From JAADHI01 sp964451325 (GTDB lineage: Bacteria > Nitrospirota > Nitrospiria > SBBL01 > JAADHI01), in contig CAYVHO010000003.1 of the NCBI GenBank assembly GCA_964451325.1, positions 1 to 64,000 on the forward strand: DNA of 64,000 bases, in the 5' to 3' direction. This document shows, piece by piece, positions 32,864 through 42,500 of the stretch. Both the position numbers and the translations under genes were made by a program. The notes beneath the pieces were generated by a model. That model made no database searches, was not told the DNA's origin, and worked only from the letters and a program-made list of their open reading frames with translations. Each line of letters begins with the position of its first letter. Position 1 is the stretch's first letter.

Positions 32864-33250
32864 CTAGATAGAAAAATCAAGACCTTGCTCGCTATCCTCA
32901 ACCTGTTCATCCAAAGCGATTTTCATCACCTTGGTGCGAATCGTAAAGGTCTCTTTTTTCCCACGCACATCGACTGCATCCCAGGTAATAAAATCACGGT
33001 CTTTGTGGATATGCGGCGCAAGTGTTGCCTCACGAGACCCAAACTGGTACGAGAGATGAAACTCAATGGCCTCTTCAGGACAGACCTTGATACAAGGCAG
33101 ACAATCCCAACAATCTTCAGGATATTTGAGATAAGCCTTATTGACGCTGTGATCTTTTACAATGAGGTCTCCGGGGCACATTCTTAGACAAGGGGGCTGT
33201 CGCGAATTATGACAACCATTACATTTATCAGGATCAATCCAAACAGGCAT
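32864..33250 (-). CDS. aprB: APS reductase beta subunit
   Basis: 128 residues. Two [4Fe-4S] motifs are present: CNGCHNSRQPPCLRMCPGDL (12-31) and CWDCLPCIKVCPEEAI (47-62). The spacing, with a longer gap between the second and third Cys of the first motif, is characteristic of AprB. The beta-sheet tail typical of the family follows but is shorter than in many sulfate reducers. The subunit passes electrons to the FAD of AprA. It lies 54 nt after aprA and 67 nt before sat. Confidence 0.93.
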   Translation of the reverse strand: MPVWIDPDKCNGCHNSRQPPCLRMCPGDLIVKDHSVNKAYLKYPEDCWDCLPCIKVCPEEAIEFHLSYQFGSREATLAPHIHKDRDFITWDAVDVRGKKETFTIRTKVMKIALDEQVEDSEQGLDFSI

Positions 33251-33304
33251 TCTCTTTCCTCACTTTTCAATAAACGAAATACAACACAAACAATAATTTC
33301 AAAA

Positions 33305-35026
33305 TCAGGGTTTATAGCGATCTCCAGAAACAATCTGCTCGTAAGGCCGCGTCATCAATACTATTTTCCCACTTTGTGGGTCTCTCACCGAATTGACAAA
33401 TTTCAACCAATTGACATCATCCCGCTCTGGATAATCTGTCCGAGTATGATAGGTCGGCCAACGGGTTTCTTTTCGATAAGCCATGTGCTCCACAAGCACT
33501 TGCGCCACATCAATTCGGTCAATGACTTCATGGGCCTTCATCAGCTGATGTAAATCCTCCGCGACCAAGGCAGAAACTTCCTGCGGCAAATCAGCAAGCT
33601 TTTTTCGAGCGATTGTAAGCATTTCTTCATTCATCTCATAATAAGTGGACGCCCCTCCAGCATACTGTTCCATAATTTTCTGAAGTCGGGATTCAAGCTC
33701 TGAAGATTTAACGCCATGTTTCATCGTCGCATAATTTTCAAAAGGGGCAAAAGCGCGACGCTCTTCTGCTGCAATACGCTCCTCCGAAACAAGCACCTTT
33801 TTTTCCATACGCTCAATATCCAGACCCATTGCACGGGCCGCCAAGACCCCTTCTGCCCAACAACCCGAAACAAATTTAAAAGGTGCACCCCCTGCAACAT
33901 CTCCCGCTGCATAAAGCCCTTTAAGTGTCGTTCTTCGATCCACATCGACCCAATACCCCGCCTGACAATGTCCTCCGACAATATAGGGCTCCGTCGTCTG
34001 AACCTCAACGGGTTCGGTTCCCGGATCAATATCATTGGCCAACCAATAAAGCACCTGGGAGGGATACATATCCAGATAGGCCTTTTTGAGATCCTTCACT
34101 TTTTCTGCGCTGATCCCACGGGTATCCAAGTAAACAGGACCACGCCCTTCTTTGATTTCCTGAATCGGGCCGTGGGCGCGATAAGGTGTGGGTGCGCCAT
34201 CTCCTCCAATATCCGCATAACGCGTCACCATGAAACGCTCCCCCTTTGCATTCACCTGGGGCGCGCCCGCGCCAAGCGCAATGGTGCCTGTGGGTGCAAT
34301 GGCATCTTTTGTTCTCAGGGCGACATAACGCATTTCGTAGGAGGTCATCTCTGCACCCGCACGAATGCCCATCGCATATCCTGCACCCGTGTTGTAAGGG
34401 GAATACCAGGTTTTATGGGAAGCATCTCCGGCATTGTTAGGACGATAAAGCCCTGCCGCACCCCCTGTGGCGATGAGAACGGCCTTCGCGTTCACCACAT
34501 AGAGTTTTCCATTTCTCAGGGAAAAACCCACGGCCCCCGTCACATGCTCCCCCTCGGTCAGAAGATTGGTCACCGTAATCCAGTTATAAACCTTTGCTCC
34601 TGCAGAGCGTGCAGCTTTTGCCAAAATGGGTTTGAGGGACTCTCCGTTGATTTTAATATTCCAGCGGCCCCGTGGCACATAGTCCCCATTTTCATCAGAT
34701 AAAATCGGAAGGCCCCATTTTTCAACTTTTTTCACACAATATTCAAACAACTCCGACATGGTTTTAACCAAATCTTCACGGATCAGACCGCAGGAGTCGG
34801 AACGCACATAACGCACAAAACTTTCAGGGGTTTCACCTTTATTCAAATAGGCATTGATCGCATTCATCCCGCCCGCAAGACATCCACTCCGGTCGATATG
34901 TGCTTTTTCAAGGATGGTCACTTTGTATTGCGGAAATTTTTCCTTGGCCTCAACAGCCGCCATACAGCCGGCGGTTCCGCCTCCGATAATGAGAATATCC
35001 GTTTCAATTGTTTGCCGTTCAATCAT
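33305..35026 (-). CDS. aprA: APS reductase alpha subunit, short form
   Basis: 573 residues. The FAD-binding ILIIGGGTAGCMAAVEA is near the N-terminus, then IDRSGCLAGGMNAINAYL, PRGRWNIKINGESLKPILA, ATGGAAGLYRPN and GLYAAGDVAGGAPFKFVSGC. It belongs to the fumarate-reductase-like flavoprotein group and reduces APS to AMP and sulfite. It is shorter than the roughly 610-660 residues usual in dissimilatory sulfate reducers and sulfur oxidisers. With an Rrf2 regulator directly upstream and no qmo or dsr genes nearby, an assimilatory role is a reasonable alternative. The gene starts 25 nt after the Rrf2 gene. Confidence 0.92.
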   Translation of the reverse strand: MIERQTIETDILIIGGGTAGCMAAVEAKEKFPQYKVTILEKAHIDRSGCLAGGMNAINAYLNKGETPESFVRYVRSDSCGLIREDLVKTMSELFEYCVKKVEKWGLPILSDENGDYVPRGRWNIKINGESLKPILAKAARSAGAKVYNWITVTNLLTEGEHVTGAVGFSLRNGKLYVVNAKAVLIATGGAAGLYRPNNAGDASHKTWYSPYNTGAGYAMGIRAGAEMTSYEMRYVALRTKDAIAPTGTIALGAGAPQVNAKGERFMVTRYADIGGDGAPTPYRAHGPIQEIKEGRGPVYLDTRGISAEKVKDLKKAYLDMYPSQVLYWLANDIDPGTEPVEVQTTEPYIVGGHCQAGYWVDVDRRTTLKGLYAAGDVAGGAPFKFVSGCWAEGVLAARAMGLDIERMEKKVLVSEERIAAEERRAFAPFENYATMKHGVKSSELESRLQKIMEQYAGGASTYYEMNEEMLTIARKKLADLPQEVSALVAEDLHQLMKAHEVIDRIDVAQVLVEHMAYRKETRWPTYHTRTDYPERDDVNWLKFVNSVRDPQSGKIVLMTRPYEQIVSGDRYKP

Positions 35027-35050
35027 AAGCCCTATTTATCCTTCAATATC

Positions 35051-35491
35051 TTAAATATGAAACATCAAAACGTCTTTCTCTTCCTTTTCTTTTTTCCGAA
35101 GACAAAGTGCTTCAAGACTGATTGAGTTGAGGTGGGCTTCAAGCGCGCCATTCACTTCGGCATACACTTCCCTTAAAACAAGCTGCTCGACACCTGTATT
35201 CCGCGTGGAGGAAAAATCATTCGAAAAAATCGGCCCTTCGACTGCCTGAATCACTTCGCCAAAATAGATTTGCTCGGGTGAACGCGTTAAGCGGTAGCCC
35301 CCATAAGGCCCTCGCACACTTTCAACCAAACCCTTCTTTTTCAGAGCACTCATAACCTGCTCCAAATATCGAGGAGGAATGGCCTTTTTTTCCGCAATGC
35401 TTTTGACTTGCAAGGGTTTCTCCCCCGAATGCAGAGACAAAGCCAGCATCGCCAAAATCGCATATTCTCCTTTTGCAGAGATAAATCGCAT
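35051..35491 (-). CDS. Rrf2-family transcriptional regulator (CymR/IscR-like)
   Basis: 146 residues from ATG 35491 (a GTG at 35500 is possible, but family members begin MR(F/L)ISAKG). The winged HTH spans 1-85 (AKGEYAILAMLALSLHSGEK, then AIPPRYLEQVMSALKKKGLVESVRGPYGGYRL). The three-cysteine cluster site of IscR is not visible; only one Cys is present near the C-terminus (ALCLRKKEKE). That makes it closer to CymR, the cysteine-metabolism repressor. Being first in Rrf2-aprA-aprB-sat, it most likely controls that operon in response to reduced sulfur supply. Confidence 0.85.
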   Translation of the reverse strand: MRFISAKGEYAILAMLALSLHSGEKPLQVKSIAEKKAIPPRYLEQVMSALKKKGLVESVRGPYGGYRLTRSPEQIYFGEVIQAVEGPIFSNDFSSTRNTGVEQLVLREVYAEVNGALEAHLNSISLEALCLRKKEKEEKDVLMFHI

Positions 35492-35524
35492 AATTCCCAC
35501 TATTCCGATAAAGTTAATGTAGTA

Positions 35525-35553
35525 TTAATAGTCGAGGAAGGGGATTTTGTCAA
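35525..35553 (-). promoter_or_regulatory. Strong sigma-70 promoter of the Rrf2-apr-sat operon
   Basis: On the minus strand, TTGACA (35553-35548) and TATTAA (35530-35525) are separated by exactly 17 bp. Start of transcription is predicted near 35518. The inverted words ACTATT and AATAGT at 35499-35532 flank the start region and could be part of an Rrf2 operator. Confidence 0.7.
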
Positions 35554-35743
35554 GTCTGAACAGACATTAAAGATAAGGGGTTCAAGCAGGAGATTCCAGA
35601 CCCATTTTTAGGGGATTCCATGTAAAAGTTCACCCATCATTTGATCTTTCAATAGAAATATTAAGCGGGACAAATGCCATTAAGTATTTGTTTTTTAATA
35701 AATTTATCAAGACACGCGGGCCAAAAAAATGGATGTCAGTTTC

Positions 35744-35772
35744 TTGACAAGTGTAGGGGCCTGTGGTACGGT
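35744..35772 (+). promoter_or_regulatory. Promoter of the response-regulator gene
   Basis: TTGACA (35744-35749) is followed after 17 bp by TACGGT (35767-35772). The -35 is perfect and the -10 weak, so an activator may be needed. The ATG at 35832 is about 53 nt beyond the expected start site. The remaining sequence back to 35554 holds no gene. Confidence 0.5.
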
Positions 35773-35831
35773 TATTTCAGTTTTCTCCTATTAGAAATAG
35801 ACTAATTTTGACTACTTCTGGGATCTGAAAA

Positions 35832-36638
35832 ATGCCGCTGCGCGTATTACTCGCCGATGAAAACCTTGCTGTGCAAAAGCTTGTTGAGTTGACGCTTCAA
35901 AACGAGGGCATTGAGGTCACCGCAACAGACAACAGCCTTTCTGCACTCGATATCGCACTCAAAAGATCGCCCGATATCATCTTGGCGGACTTTAATCTCG
36001 AGGGCCTGGATATCTTTAGTTTTGTCAGCAAGGTCAGAAAAAACCCCCGGCTTTCCGATATCCCCATTATTTTACTCATCAACGCTGCAGAAACCTTTGA
36101 CCCCGCACAATTAAGTTCTGTCGGTGTACAGGCTTTTTTCAAAAAACCACTGGATTCCAAGGAACTATTGGATGAGATCAAAAAATTAACAGGGGATGCG
36201 GTTCAAGCAAGCTACCGATCCAATGGCAGCCCAGAAAACTCCGACACGGGTGTCTCTCAGCATTTTTCCCCATTGGAGCAAGAAGCAGAAAAGATGGAAG
36301 CCGCCCTGGGGTGGTCTTCGGCGGAAACATCGACTGGAGAGAGACCCCTTGCCTCTGCTTCCTTATCGACCCAAATCAGCACCCCTTTAGAGGCCTCCGG
36401 AAATTCAGAAAAACAAAATCTCCCCTTGAATGACAGTCTGCTGGATGAAGCGATACGAAAAAAAGTGCAGGAGTCCGTTGAAAAAGTCGCCTGGGATGTT
36501 TTGCCCGAGCTGCTCAGAACGGCACTCTCTAAAGAAGCCATGAGTCCCATTTTAGAAAAGGTGGCCTGGGAGGTTGTTACGCCCATTGCAGAGAGCGAAA
36601 TCAAAAAAGAAATTGTCCGCCTCCAAGACGGAAAATAA
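35832..36638 (+). CDS. Response regulator with REC domain and helical tail
   Basis: 268 residues. REC domain at 3-118: acidic pair DE at 9-10, phospho-acceptor aspartate in ILADFNLEG (about 53), and the conserved lysine in FFKKPLD. The switch threonine or serine position reads LLIN, unusual for a classical receiver. A Ser/Glu-rich linker (120-195) leads to a C-terminal pair of helices with repeated KVAWDVLPELL and KVAWEVVTPIAE phrases, a tail common in deltaproteobacterial receivers without a known DNA-binding domain. No kinase is adjacent. It probably signals by protein contact rather than by binding DNA. Confidence 0.75.
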   Translation: MPLRVLLADENLAVQKLVELTLQNEGIEVTATDNSLSALDIALKRSPDIILADFNLEGLDIFSFVSKVRKNPRLSDIPIILLINAAETFDPAQLSSVGVQAFFKKPLDSKELLDEIKKLTGDAVQASYRSNGSPENSDTGVSQHFSPLEQEAEKMEAALGWSSAETSTGERPLASASLSTQISTPLEASGNSEKQNLPLNDSLLDEAIRKKVQESVEKVAWDVLPELLRTALSKEAMSPILEKVAWEVVTPIAESEIKKEIVRLQDGK

Positions 36639-36666
36639 ACCGTCTCCTGAGTTGATCCACAACGTT

Positions 36667-37599
36667 TTATTCCCCAAAAATGTACTGAAAAACCCTTTTT
36701 TTAATGGTTTTGTTGACCTCGGATTTCAGGGCTGCAAGTGATTTTTGCTCCGCTTCTTCCAGAGAAAGCTGGGCCTCCCTACCGGTACTTCGAACGCTGC
36801 CAATGACCCGGCCACTTTCTTTTTCTGTGAGCGTAATACGTGTACTCCAGCGAATAAAATGCCAAGTCGGGCTTTTTGGCCCTGTTTTTTCAAAACGGAC
36901 CGCACCTGCAACAGAGAGCTTCGGCCTAGGCCCGGGGCGGAGTCCCATTTCATTGAGGTGCTCAAGAATCGTCTTTTCGACTTCCGCCGCATAGGGCCCT
37001 TCCAAGTCAATTTCCACCTGAAAATGAGTCTGAAGCACTTCGTGCAATTGATTCTGCAAATCTGCACTCATCGCCGACTCCTCCAAAGGACTGGCACGGT
37101 TTGGGGCAATCACACGCAACTTGTCCTGATATTCATCCGCCTGTCTTGAGGCCCTGAGCCCCTGATACAAGGCTTTTGCCACGGGCAGGGAATCCTGGGC
37201 ATCCCTGGCCCGCTTTGACCAGGTTTGCGCCTCACGCTCAAGATCCAACACATTTTCACGAAAGATACGCTCCGTCTTATTTCGGTTTAAAACCACCAAA
37301 ATATAATGTACTTTAGAGTGCGGATCGAACCAATGTTCAGCAATTTCAATCTGTTCCAAGTCCTGCTTTGAATGAATACCCGAGCGAAAGACACGAGATA
37401 AGGCTATAGTGGCACTGCTTTCGGCAGACCGCCGATTATCCCCAAAACCAAGACCCCTTAGATAACTCGCTTCAGGGTATTGTGGACTTGAATCGTCAAG
37501 CCAGCCGGGTTTAAGATCAACAGAGTGAACCTCAAACATGTAAAAAAGACCAACAAAAAAATAACAAAAAATCCCTAAAAATGACCTCTTCCACTTCAA
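36667..37599 (-). CDS. LPP20-family exported protein
   Basis: 310 residues. An N-terminal hydrophobic segment (about 6-26) serves as a signal or anchor. The LPP20 domain follows: PGWLDDSSPQYPEASYLRGLGFG, then AESSATIALSRVFRSGI. LPP20 proteins are envelope proteins with no defined enzymatic activity. The C-terminal half predicts a second alpha/beta module (FQVEIDLEGPYAAEVEKTILEHLN). The start at 37599 is TTG; no better in-frame start gives a signal. The gene converges on the response regulator. Confidence 0.65.
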   Translation of the reverse strand: MKWKRSFLGIFCYFFVGLFYMFEVHSVDLKPGWLDDSSPQYPEASYLRGLGFGDNRRSAESSATIALSRVFRSGIHSKQDLEQIEIAEHWFDPHSKVHYILVVLNRNKTERIFRENVLDLEREAQTWSKRARDAQDSLPVAKALYQGLRASRQADEYQDKLRVIAPNRASPLEESAMSADLQNQLHEVLQTHFQVEIDLEGPYAAEVEKTILEHLNEMGLRPGPRPKLSVAGAVRFEKTGPKSPTWHFIRWSTRITLTEKESGRVIGSVRSTGREAQLSLEEAEQKSLAALKSEVNKTIKKRVFQYIFGE

Positions 37600-37769
37600 A
37601 GCTGAGTCCTATTTAAGAAAATGCCACTGCCTCCTTTAACCCAGCTTGGCACACCGAAAGACTTCAGTGTCCACAGACGCCAAGGACAAAAAAATGGCAA
37701 TAAGCTAAACGGATAAGGACGGGGAAATGCCCCCTTAGTATCACAATGCTACGAATTTATTACACTGAA

Positions 37770-37886
37770 TTATCGGGGTGCAAAAACATCGGTGGAAGGT
37801 GAAAACACGAGAACCATTTGAATAATGTAGTACCCGACAAAAAGCATAGCGGCAACAAAAAAAAGCTTTTTTAAAAATGATTTCAT
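37770..37886 (-). CDS. Small membrane protein (38 residues)
   Basis: A 38-codon gene from ATG 37886 to TAA 37770. MKSFLKKLFFVAAMLFVGYY begins with three lysines followed by one hydrophobic helix (about 8-30), and the end reads FSPSTDVFAPR. AGAGG lies 6 nt before the ATG, a good ribosome-binding site. It lies between the TPR protein gene and the LPP20 gene on the same strand and could be transcribed with the latter. No family is recognised. The rest of 37600-37966 shows no further gene. Confidence 0.55.
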   Translation of the reverse strand: MKSFLKKLFFVAAMLFVGYYIIQMVLVFSPSTDVFAPR

Positions 37887-37966
37887 ACAAACCTCTTTGT
37901 TCCTGGAAGACTACATTTTATTCAATCGAAGTAGACCCTGTCAAATAAACCAGAAGAATCTTCGAT

Positions 37967-39118
37967 TTATGGCATCCGATCTTCTAAAGTTTGTATCCTT
38001 AAGTCTACGATATGAATTTCCTGAGACGCACCCGTTTTTTCAAAATGAACACGGGCTTTTTTGAGATGGTGCAAGGCTTTAGAAAATTCGCCTTTCTTTT
38101 CGTAGATGGTTCCAATCGTGCCTTCAATTTCCGCAAGTTTCTTCAGGTTTTTCAATGAAGTCTGAAGATGAAGCGCTTCTTCTGCAGCATGCAAGGCTTC
38201 TTGATATCGGCCTTCGTCTCGATAGAGCAAACTTAAATTCAACCATATTTTTGAGCGATTGCCTTGATCCTGTAATTTCTGATATCCCGACAGCGCCTGC
38301 AATTGCAATTGTAGGGCAGTATCAAAATCACCGAGGTCTTTGTAAACAAAACTTAAGGCCGAATAGAGACCCATCTCGCTCAGCGGATCATCTAGCGTTT
38401 TATAGATTTTGAGGGCTTGTTGATAATAATCTTTTGCGAGCGGCAAAGCCTTATCGCGGTAATACAAACTCGCCAATTGGCCCAGCTGTCTGGCTTCAAG
38501 CCAAGGGATGGGAACCGTTTCCGCAATTTCCAAGGCTTCGATATGGGCTGCGGCTCCTTTTTCAGCATGACCTAATTTAAAATAAAAGGCCCCCAACTGG
38601 GATAGGGCCAAGCCCTGTGCCCGCCAGTCATCTATCTCTCTATCGAGTTCAAGCGCCTTTTCGAGCCATTGCACCGCTTCTTTCCAGCGCATCGACATCG
38701 AATAAACAAGGGCAAAGTTGGCCATCGCAGCCGACTTTATCTTTGGGTGCTTCGCCTTTTGAAAGGCCGACTGAAAAGCAGAAATCGCCTGAGACTCTTG
38801 ACCCAAAATGAGCAGACTATTACCATACAAGATCAAAATATTTCCATCTTGTTGCTCCACTGGGAGCAACTTAATTTCCGTCACAATATCTTGAAAATGG
38901 TTGTTCCGATAGCCTTTATGAAGTGCCGCATAATGCGGAGACTTCGCGGATGTGATCGCTTCTGGCAGACGCAACTCACGTTTAAAAACCCTCAGATTTA
39001 GATTTTTTAAATGCTGCGCGGAATCTTCTGGAAAAATTTCTGAAAATACGGGACGATCAAAAACAGGGGGCACGCTCAAAAGAACAAGAAAAAATGCAAT
39101 ATGCCTCAGCGATTTCAA
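37967..39118 (-). CDS. Exported TPR-repeat protein
   Basis: About 383 residues from a TTG near 39118, which gives LKSLRHIAFFLVLLSVPP, a plausible signal peptide. A frame open to 39220 would cross an intrinsic terminator and the end of the preceding gene, so it is not used, but the start remains uncertain. At least seven TPR units run from about residue 110 on (AMANFALVYSMSMRWKEAVQ; LALSQLGAFYFKLGHAEKGA; QLASLYYRDKALPLAKDYYQ; GLYSALSFVYKDLGDFDTAL; KIWLNLSLLYRDEGRYQEAL; IEGTIGTIYEKKGEFSKALH). It is a protein-interaction scaffold, probably periplasmic. The partner is unknown. Confidence 0.7.
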   Translation of the reverse strand: MKSLRHIAFFLVLLSVPPVFDRPVFSEIFPEDSAQHLKNLNLRVFKRELRLPEAITSAKSPHYAALHKGYRNNHFQDIVTEIKLLPVEQQDGNILILYGNSLLILGQESQAISAFQSAFQKAKHPKIKSAAMANFALVYSMSMRWKEAVQWLEKALELDREIDDWRAQGLALSQLGAFYFKLGHAEKGAAAHIEALEIAETVPIPWLEARQLGQLASLYYRDKALPLAKDYYQQALKIYKTLDDPLSEMGLYSALSFVYKDLGDFDTALQLQLQALSGYQKLQDQGNRSKIWLNLSLLYRDEGRYQEALHAAEEALHLQTSLKNLKKLAEIEGTIGTIYEKKGEFSKALHHLKKARVHFEKTGASQEIHIVDLRIQTLEDRMP

Positions 39119-39173
39119 GGAACAGCGCTTTAAAAAAACAAGGGACAAACAAGAAAAAAAAGACGTGTTTTTA

Positions 39174-39207
39174 AAAAAAACAGCCGAAAAAACTAAGCTG
39201 TTTTTTT
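39174..39207 (-). terminator. Intrinsic terminator overlapping the stop of the 94-residue gene
   Basis: AAAAAAACAGC (39174-39184) and GCTGTTTTTTT (39197-39207) form a stem with a 12-nt loop. On the minus strand the hairpin ends in a run of at least seven T, a standard intrinsic terminator; it could also work on the other strand. The stop codon of the gene ending at 39193 lies in the loop. Confidence 0.7.
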
Positions 39208-39477
39208 GTAATAGATCCAATCTTCTCTTTCCGCTAAATAACGATCTTCACGCTTATTGATTCTGGACCGTAATTCGGTAAAGTTCTTACGATGGAGTCT
39301 TCTCACCGCATCATCCAATACCTCTTGCACGGTCGGATAGGTTTCTGTGTTGAACTTCATGCCTTCATAGGAAAAATTGCCCGAATATCCATTTTCATCG
39401 ACACCAACCGCCACATCCCGATTAAACATGCGCATGTCCCAGTCAAATCCTTCTATGTGATGTACTTCAAAAACCAT
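39193..39477 (-). CDS. Conserved-looking hypothetical protein (94 residues)
   Basis: 94 residues from ATG 39477, chosen because GGAGG lies 7 nt upstream (an earlier start at 39501 has none). MVFEVHHIEGFDWDMRMFNR is followed by GVDENGYSGNFSYEGMKFNT, then a helical, highly charged C-terminal half (VQEVLDDAVRRLHRKNFTEL, RSRINKREDRYLAEREDWIYY). No signal, no membrane helix and no family recognised. Composition and a good ribosome-binding site support a real cytoplasmic protein. It lies 93 nt downstream of the SNF2 helicase on the opposite side of a gap and has its own terminator. Confidence 0.6.
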   Translation of the reverse strand: MVFEVHHIEGFDWDMRMFNRDVAVGVDENGYSGNFSYEGMKFNTETYPTVQEVLDDAVRRLHRKNFTELRSRINKREDRYLAEREDWIYYKKTA

Positions 39478-39594
39478 CCTTTGGCCTCCGTCTTTTTTCA
39501 AGTCACTTGTCCGGCAGATTATAGACAGTGCGATTTATCAAATCAACCCGAATTGCATTCAAAAACAAAGAGAGAAGAGCCTCAGCTTCAGATC

Positions 39595-42500
39595 TCAGGT
39601 ATTCAATAAAAAATCAAAATCGGTTTTACTCAGGCGATAGGCCTGACCTTTTTGATCCTCACCGCCCATTACGGCATCGTAGAGCGCGCTTTTTTTCTTC
39701 TTTAAGTCCATCATTTTTTCTTCGATGGTGTGACGCATCAAAATACGGGTAATGGACACATTTTGTTTCTGCCCAATACGGTGAACTCGATCCGAGGCTT
39801 GGTTTTCGACCGCCGGGTTCCACCAGGGATCGAGATGAAAAACATAAGAGGCCTTGGTCAAATTAAGTCCCTGTCCCCCCGCTTTTAGACTCAGTAAAAA
39901 AACCGAGGGCGCCAATTTTTCCTGAAAAGACTTCACCAAAGACTTTCGTTTTAAGGTGGGAGTTGAACCATCCAAACGAGAATAAGGAAGCTTCGTCGGG
40001 CTTAAGGCCTCTTCGAGCAGATCTAAAGCCCGTGTAAATTGCGAAAAAACAAGGGCGCTGTGGCCTTCCGCGTAAAGGGCCTGGAGCTGCTCAATCAGAA
40101 AGGTAATTTTCGGAGAATGCGCACTTTTTGACTTAAATTCCAAACTAATCAAACGCGGAGAAACACACAATTGCCGGAGTTTCATAATCGCAGTCAGGGC
40201 AATAATTTTGGCCTGACCCGAAGTTTTATCGCGGTAAGCCCGATTGATTTGCGATGAAATCAAAGAAACCGTCTGCTGATAGAGTGTCTTTTGCTCCCCG
40301 GTTAAACTGAGGTAAATATTGGTTTCAATTTTTGGCGGCAAGTCATCCAGTACCGCTTCTTTCATCCGTCTCAAGACAAAGGGCCGCGTCCGTCGAATCA
40401 AGACCTCCAACATCGGAGAATCTTCAAGCTTCAATTGGGATTTAAATTGATCGTACTCTCCCAACAGACCCGGCAAACAAAGATCAATCAGCGAATAATA
40501 TTCTCCCAAGTGATTTTCAAGCGGGGTACCGGACATCACGAGATTAAAGATCCCCTTCAGCTGTCGAACGGCGCCTGTGGTTTCAGCATAAATATTTTTA
40601 ACGGTCTGTGCTTCGTCGAAAATGATGACATGAAAGGGAATTTCTTTTAGTTTGACGATGTCCCGGCGCACAATGGCATAGGTCGTCAAAACGATGTCGT
40701 AGTCTTCAAACCTTGTCCGGCGGTCTTTTCCGAAATAGGGGTATAAACTTAAATCAGGGTAAAAACGTGAAATCTCTTGTTCCCAATTAAACAAAAGGGT
40801 CGGTGGAACAACAATGAGGTGAGGGCCCTTTTCAGATCCAGGCAGAGAAGGGATACACCCTTCTTTTAAGGCCGCCAGTAGGGCGATGGCCTGTAATGTT
40901 TTGCCCAAACCCATATCGTCAGCCAAAATTGCGCCAAAACGATGTTGATACAAAAAGGCCAACCAATCGAGTCCTTCTTTTTGATAGGGACGTAAGGTCG
41001 CCAGCAAGTTTAGAGGGGTTGAAATTTCCTCAATTTTTTCCAATTGCGTGAGGTGTTTAATCAGTCGTTCGTCCGCTTCTGATAGCAGAATATCGACGCC
41101 TTCTTTTCTGAGCATCACCCAGTCCAACAACTGCATCCTCGGCACTTGTACAATTTCTCGTTTTTCACGCGAGGCATTTTTGGGCTGCGTGTAAATTAAA
41201 GCAAGGGCATCAATAATTTTTTGTGCATTGGCATCCACGATTTGAATTGTGCCTTTGTCCTCAACAATGCCACGCCCCTGTAAGAGTTTTTGCCAGACGG
41301 CATCCGAAACCACCACGCCGTCTGAGCGGATTTCAGGTCGAAGCTCAAACCAATCAATGCCAGTGCCTTGCCTTGCATCAAAGGCAAAATCCCATTTTAC
41401 GGTTTGAACAGGTTTACCCTGATAATAAAGTGAAATTCCGACAGACTGACAGTGCACATGCAAATAAGAGAGCTGTGCGTCCAGTTGATTTGTAGGCAGA
41501 CGAATTTCGTGATAACGCGTCATTTCCCTAAAAACCTTGGCCCCAAAACATTCAAAGGGAATTTTATAGAGCAAGACCTCTATCCCTTTTTCGTTGGGGG
41601 CGATGAACCAGTTTCCTGCGCTAAAATGCAGACGAAAGTCCTCATCCTGCAAACTGCTGAAACAACGTTTCAAAAAATCCCGTGCAGAGCGCTTGACCGC
41701 ATATTCCGTAAAGTCCCCATTAGAGAGGGCTTTTTTGATGACTTTAAGGGCCTCTTCTCTCTCTTTTATTTTAAAAAGAAGGAAGAAGGTTTGATAAAGC
41801 ACGGTCAATCGTTTGATGGCCCGAAGTGCGTTGGGCAAGCCCTGGGTATGAATATCCGTAAAAAAGCTAAAAGTATGACCCGTCGTCACCCCCACAGAAT
41901 CCCCAATACGACATTCAGTCCCTAAGCTTGTCGTCTCACCCTCTCTCGAATCAATGGTTAAACGATGTTCGTGTTTGGCGGATTGCGCAGAAACCAAGCG
42001 ACCATCGACTTTCAAAACCAAATGGGCCAAGGTGTCACTTAATATCTTTTCTGTAATGTTGAGCTGTATGGATTGAAAGGTTTTTAGAGGAACTTTAAAA
42101 TGGGTGTCCGGCACAATCCATTCTCTACCGGAAAGCCGCTGGTCTTCTATTTCATCTAATCGCTCAAAGGGGCTGAGAGAAGACGGGCGAAAAAGACGGT
42201 CAAGATGGTCAAAAAGCCCCCAACCCGCACGATTCCGGACACGCCCCAAGGTCCCTGTTTTTAAATCAACGACAAAATCCCAAAACCGTTCGGTCTGCTC
42301 ACAGGGCACACCCTCTAAAAAGATACAAGCCTGTGCCTCTACCTCAGCACCCACAACATTAAGCTCGGTCTTGCTCTGATAGATTAATTTGGGGTCCCAA
42401 CGCAGCCGGATCTGGGCTGAACGCCCCTCGAAAATCAGAGGATAAGATGCTGCATTTTTTTTAAGATGTTCGAAAAAACCGTCTCGCAGGGATTGGTCGG

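Noticed and set aside
33716..34702. Plus-strand frame of 328 residues opposite aprA
   Set aside because: It is fully antisense to a clear flavoprotein, rich in Cys, His and Arg in the way shadow frames are, and has no family match.
35499..35532. Rrf2 operator made of ACTATT and AATAGT
   Set aside because: The 22-bp spacing does not fit a known Rrf2 site; the words overlap the promoter and were kept only as a remark there.
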